DNA of 64,000 nt from Brassica napus (taxonomy: Eukaryota > Streptophyta > Magnoliopsida > Brassicales > Brassicaceae), in the NCBI RefSeq assembly GCF_020379485.1, contig NC_063436.1, positions 16,571,389-16,635,388 on the forward strand, read 5' to 3'. The position numbers were made by a program, and so were the translations under genes. The notes below the pieces were generated by a model. The model did not search any database, was not told where the DNA came from, and worked only from the letters and a program-made list of their open reading frames with translations. Positions within the stretch are counted from its first letter, which is position 1. Each line of letters begins with the position of its first letter. Positions 60,325-64,000 of the stretch are shown here, piece after piece.

Positions 60325-63300
60325 CTACAAGCTAGCAGTAGCCTCTTCAAGACTCTGAACTCCCTCCCCTTCTTCTACATCTGCTGCAGAGATTAGAGAC
60401 GCAGACTGAATCTTTCCAGCATGATCAAGTCTCATGAGAATCACTCCCCTGAAGAAAATTTTCAAATGACAAACATATAAAATAACCACAAGGAAAGACT
60501 TGCCAAGTTTGGGAAGGGAATAAAGATAATACCGTGCGCGGCGTGATTGGATCGAGATGTCCCTGACTTTGATCCGGTTCACTGTTCCGGTTTGGCTCAC
60601 TAGAACCACTTGCTCATCGCTTTCTCCATCCTCTGCAAGGGGAAAAAGACATTTTTAAGATTATAGAAAGAACGGTTTCAAAACATCTTGCGGAAGAAGA
60701 GTGATGTCTTTACCAGCTAGGGAGTAGCCAACCACAAATACAGCAGCAAGACGATCATCCTCGGCGAACTGAGAAAATGAGACCAAAGAATGAGTGAATA
60801 AACAAAGCTGACCAGAGAGTTATAATCCAGATCCTAACTTGCATTTCAATTAAACTAACTGGTGAGAGATGAGATAGTAATAATGGAGAACATACCTTTG
60901 ATCCGATCAAACCAACTCTGTTCAGACGCGAAGGCTTGAAGCTACTCAGAGGAACACGCTTTCCATAGCCATTCTCACACACGAACAACAGCCACGGACC
61001 GGTTGATTGTTTCCTGCTTTGTGTTAACAGAGTACAGAAGAGGGCAAAACATTAACCAGTGTGACAATGACAGTGTTAACGAGCAAATGTAACTAAAGAA
61101 ACACATACTCAGCCGAAGTTTCTTCTGACTTCACTTCAATATCTTTCCTCAGCGATGAAGGTATGATGTCCATGCTCGCCATCTTGTCAGCATTCTTGAG
61201 TCTCATGGCAGTCACTCCCTTTGTGTTCCTGCTCAGTGTTCGAACCTAACAAACAATAGCCATTAGAGTTCTCTCAAGTAACACAACGTTTACTCTAAAA
61301 AGAATCAAGAAGTCTAACTTACACCATCACATGTACTCAGGACTACCATTCCGTTTTGAGACGCCATAGCCACAAGATCATCGCTTGAGCAGCAACGAAC
61401 CCATTTCAACTCATCACCAGAGTTCTGCAGACAAAAACACTTATGTCAGAACAACCTTTGTTAACAAGAGTGTACCAAAACTTGACTTGAAAGGAGAAAG
61501 TGAACAAACCAACTGAATCGCTATGATTCCAGTTGAGCGTATCCCTGAGAAGAGCTTCAAAGGCACTTTCTTGATGCAGCCATTCACTGTAAGCATCAGG
61601 AGATACTGGTCTTCGGAAAACTCGCTCACAGGAACAATGGAGGTTACTCTTTCGCCTTCTGACATTGACAATATCTGCTTCCACAAGTCACATTAGTATC
61701 TGCTTCCACAAGGCATGTATATACATAGAAACATGACTACCTGAACCAAAGGTGTGCCAGCCGCATTGCGAGAGCATTCAGGAATCTTGTAAGCACGGGT
61801 TGAGTAAACTATACCCCGGTCACTAAAATGTAAAAACAAGTGTTAGCAACTAATTACAAGGCAGATTGCAAAAAAAAAAACAAAGGCGGTTTCAGTTAAA
61901 TAATACCTGAAGAAGAGTACATGGTCATGTGCATGACAAACGAGGAAGTCAGACATGGTATCATCAACTCTCAGCTTCCCAACCGATTTGCCAATGGTTC
62001 CACGGTTCTGGAGATTGAACGTATCAGGCTTCATCTTTTTCACATAGCCCTTCTCGCTGATTGCCTGAAACCATCCAGAGATCAAAAGTCACAAAACAAA
62101 CAAAGTTGTTGAGAAACTTCCTAGATTTAAGTATTGAACATACCATCAGCATCTCTTCATTTGGGATAACGTCAATGTCATCGAGGTCACCACTGTCTGA
62201 ATCTTCCAACACTGACCGCCTGGGAGTTGAGAATCTGTCCTTCAGCTCTATTGCTTCTTGCTCGATTAACTAAAGAAAATATCAAATAAATTAGTAAGTA
62301 ACATGAACATGATGAAAACGAAGTAAAGAGCTATATCTTCTCTATAACATGGCCCATAATAACACAAGATTCTTTCACTAGAACAGTTATGTATATAATA
62401 TATGTAGTAAGCAACTCAACGAATACAAGGCAACAAGCAATAGTCACTGTTTCCTGAGAAAGCTTAAGGAAGAAGCATTAGAATGTTTGTTACCTTCAAA
62501 ATGTTAGCTCTGCTTGACAGTAGCTGTTCCAGCTTTGCAATTTGCTCAGTCAGTGAAGTACTCTCATCAGTAAATTTCTTCCGCTGTGAAGGTAGAATCG
62601 AGTTAGAACATCTTCAAGATTACAAGTATCAATTTCAAAAAAAGGATGACGATTGAATAGAATAACAAGGCACCTCAAGAGCAGTAAGTCTTCGAAAACT
62701 TATCGCCAAGATCGCCTCAGCTTGCTCCTCAGAAAGCCCATATTCTGTATAGATAAATTTCACCATGTTAAAATTCATTATAAATCTTTGCAAGCAACAA
62801 CAAACCTAACACCAAATGGAACTTGATTAACCAACCAAGACGAGAAAATATTATGTTGCTTCATATGTAATGTATTCATTTGAAAAATGTGGATCCTAAA
62901 CTTATGTTCATCAGTCCATATAAGAAAATAATACAGTTAATTGTGAAAGTAAAAACACAGCTTACCACTCTGTAAAGCAGCCGAAGGGGAGGAAGCTTTT
63001 CTGATGAGTTGGATTACTGCATCCACATTGTCAAGTCCAACCGCAATACCCTACAGTGGAGCAATTAGAAGGAAAACATTAGTTAAACAGAGTGTTAGAT
63101 AGTGAGATCGTGGTCTTCATACATCACAATCAAATAGGATATTTCGAGAGTACTTATAATTAAGATAAAGAGCACAAAACACACACCTCAATAATATGCT
63201 TTCTTTTCTGTGCATGTGAAAGCTTGAACCTTTCGCGCCTTTCGACAACAGAACATCTGAAATCAATAAATGCCTACACACAAAAATAATAATCCAATAT

Positions 63301-64000
63301 GAAAGTAGTAACAGACAATTAAACATCCTTCTGGCCTATGTTCTTGGACAGTCCAAAAATATATATTAGCAAGATCGATTTTCAGTTTATTTATTATATA
63401 AACCCAGTAACTTAAAAAGGACAAATGATTTACATAGGCAACTAGTTACCTGAAGCAATTCTTTTAAACCCATTAGCTTGGGCTCTCCATCACAGATACT
63501 GCAAAACACGTAATATTAATAACCAGGTAAGATCAAGGAATACAACATACTCATTAGAGAAACTGTAAATGCTTCTCTACATAACCAATGTGGAAGCTAT
63601 TTTTTTCTGTTTCAACCATAAGTCTCGAGACTCTTGAGTTAAATAAGATAACCGGCAAAACAAAAAGGGAATTCAGAGTAACTCACCCAACCATGTTGCA
63701 GCTGAAGCTTGATTGGAGTGCAGTGTGCCGGTAAAGGTTGTTTAGCACAAGTGCTGGATCACCTCCTCGTTTGAGCTATGAGAAATATTATATATCAAAA
63801 CCGTTACCCTCCACCATGGAATGTTAAAGCACAAAGTAAAGAGTGCAGAGCAAACAGTGTAATACCTCAATAACCACACGCATCCCATTACGATCACTCT
63901 CGTCGCGTATGTCACTTATCCCCTCTAGTACCTTTACATTTACAAACACATAACGTCAAAGAATGAAAAAAAAAAAACTTCGCAAACATCAACTTAGTAT
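60325..64000 (-). CDS. GYRA: Organellar DNA gyrase subunit A (C-terminal part)
   Basis: The gene runs past the right edge; its 5' half is missing. Many short exons code the end of the breakage-reunion core and the coiled coil ([60 protein letters not shown]). The C-terminal beta-pinwheel follows ([75 protein letters not shown]). It ends EEATASL. GYRA works with GYRB to introduce negative supercoils in plastid and mitochondrial DNA and is the target of quinolones in plants. The catalytic Tyr and the targeting peptide lie outside the window. It matches At3g10690. Confidence 0.93.

Overview
This window is nuclear DNA from a plant of the mustard family (Brassicaceae). The genes have introns, and their proteins are close to Arabidopsis thaliana products. 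Their order follows the A. thaliana chromosome 3 interval from about At3g10390 to At3g10690 (gene order recalled from memory, not searched). Several expected neighbours are missing and some genes are extra, so this is not A. thaliana. A Brassica-like species is my best guess, but I cannot prove it.

Layout. 1-8010: 3' end of FLD (histone demethylase of the autonomous flowering pathway), a plastid-targeted protein of unknown function, a complete serine carboxypeptidase of the SCPL49 type, and an intron-containing tRNA-Tyr. 8120-21259: a young repeat-driven array of four F-box genes (three minus, one plus) with four decayed 3' ends of a different serine carboxypeptidase, a truncated Copia retrotransposon and two ~1.58 kb PIF/Harbinger-like elements that carry pieces of host genes. 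22184-28618: two tandem NAC genes of the NAC050/NAC052 type. 28846-29010: a relic of a RING-type gene. 31441-31812: LGO/SMR1, a cell-cycle inhibitor. 36065-39589: plastid sulfite reductase (SIR). 40031-41604: a transposon with long inverted repeats. 41877-43787: APEM9/DAYU, which anchors the peroxisomal import AAA-ATPases. 45273-46082: an unrecognised repeat-containing ORF. 46409-64000: VPS60 (ESCRT-III), NUP1/NUP136 (nuclear basket), CPK2 (calcium-dependent kinase), NAP7/SUFC (plastid Fe-S assembly ATPase) and the 3' part of organellar DNA gyrase A.

There are no operons. The genes are independent, and links between them are thematic: FLD and NAC050/052 both act in histone demethylation-linked repression, while NAP7 (Fe-S assembly) and SIR (Fe4S4-siroheme enzyme) are both plastid proteins.

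The most notable observations are: (1) two Pack-type Harbinger-like elements with host gene fragments, one with a paralogous empty site and a spliceable chimeric reading frame; (2) an F-box/SCPL module duplicated together; (3) SIR and a RING relic where the polyploidy-derived partners of chromosome 5 genes should sit; (4) a duplicated intron in the carboxypeptidase gene that places a 3' splice site directly against a 5' splice site, with a solo LTR in one copy.
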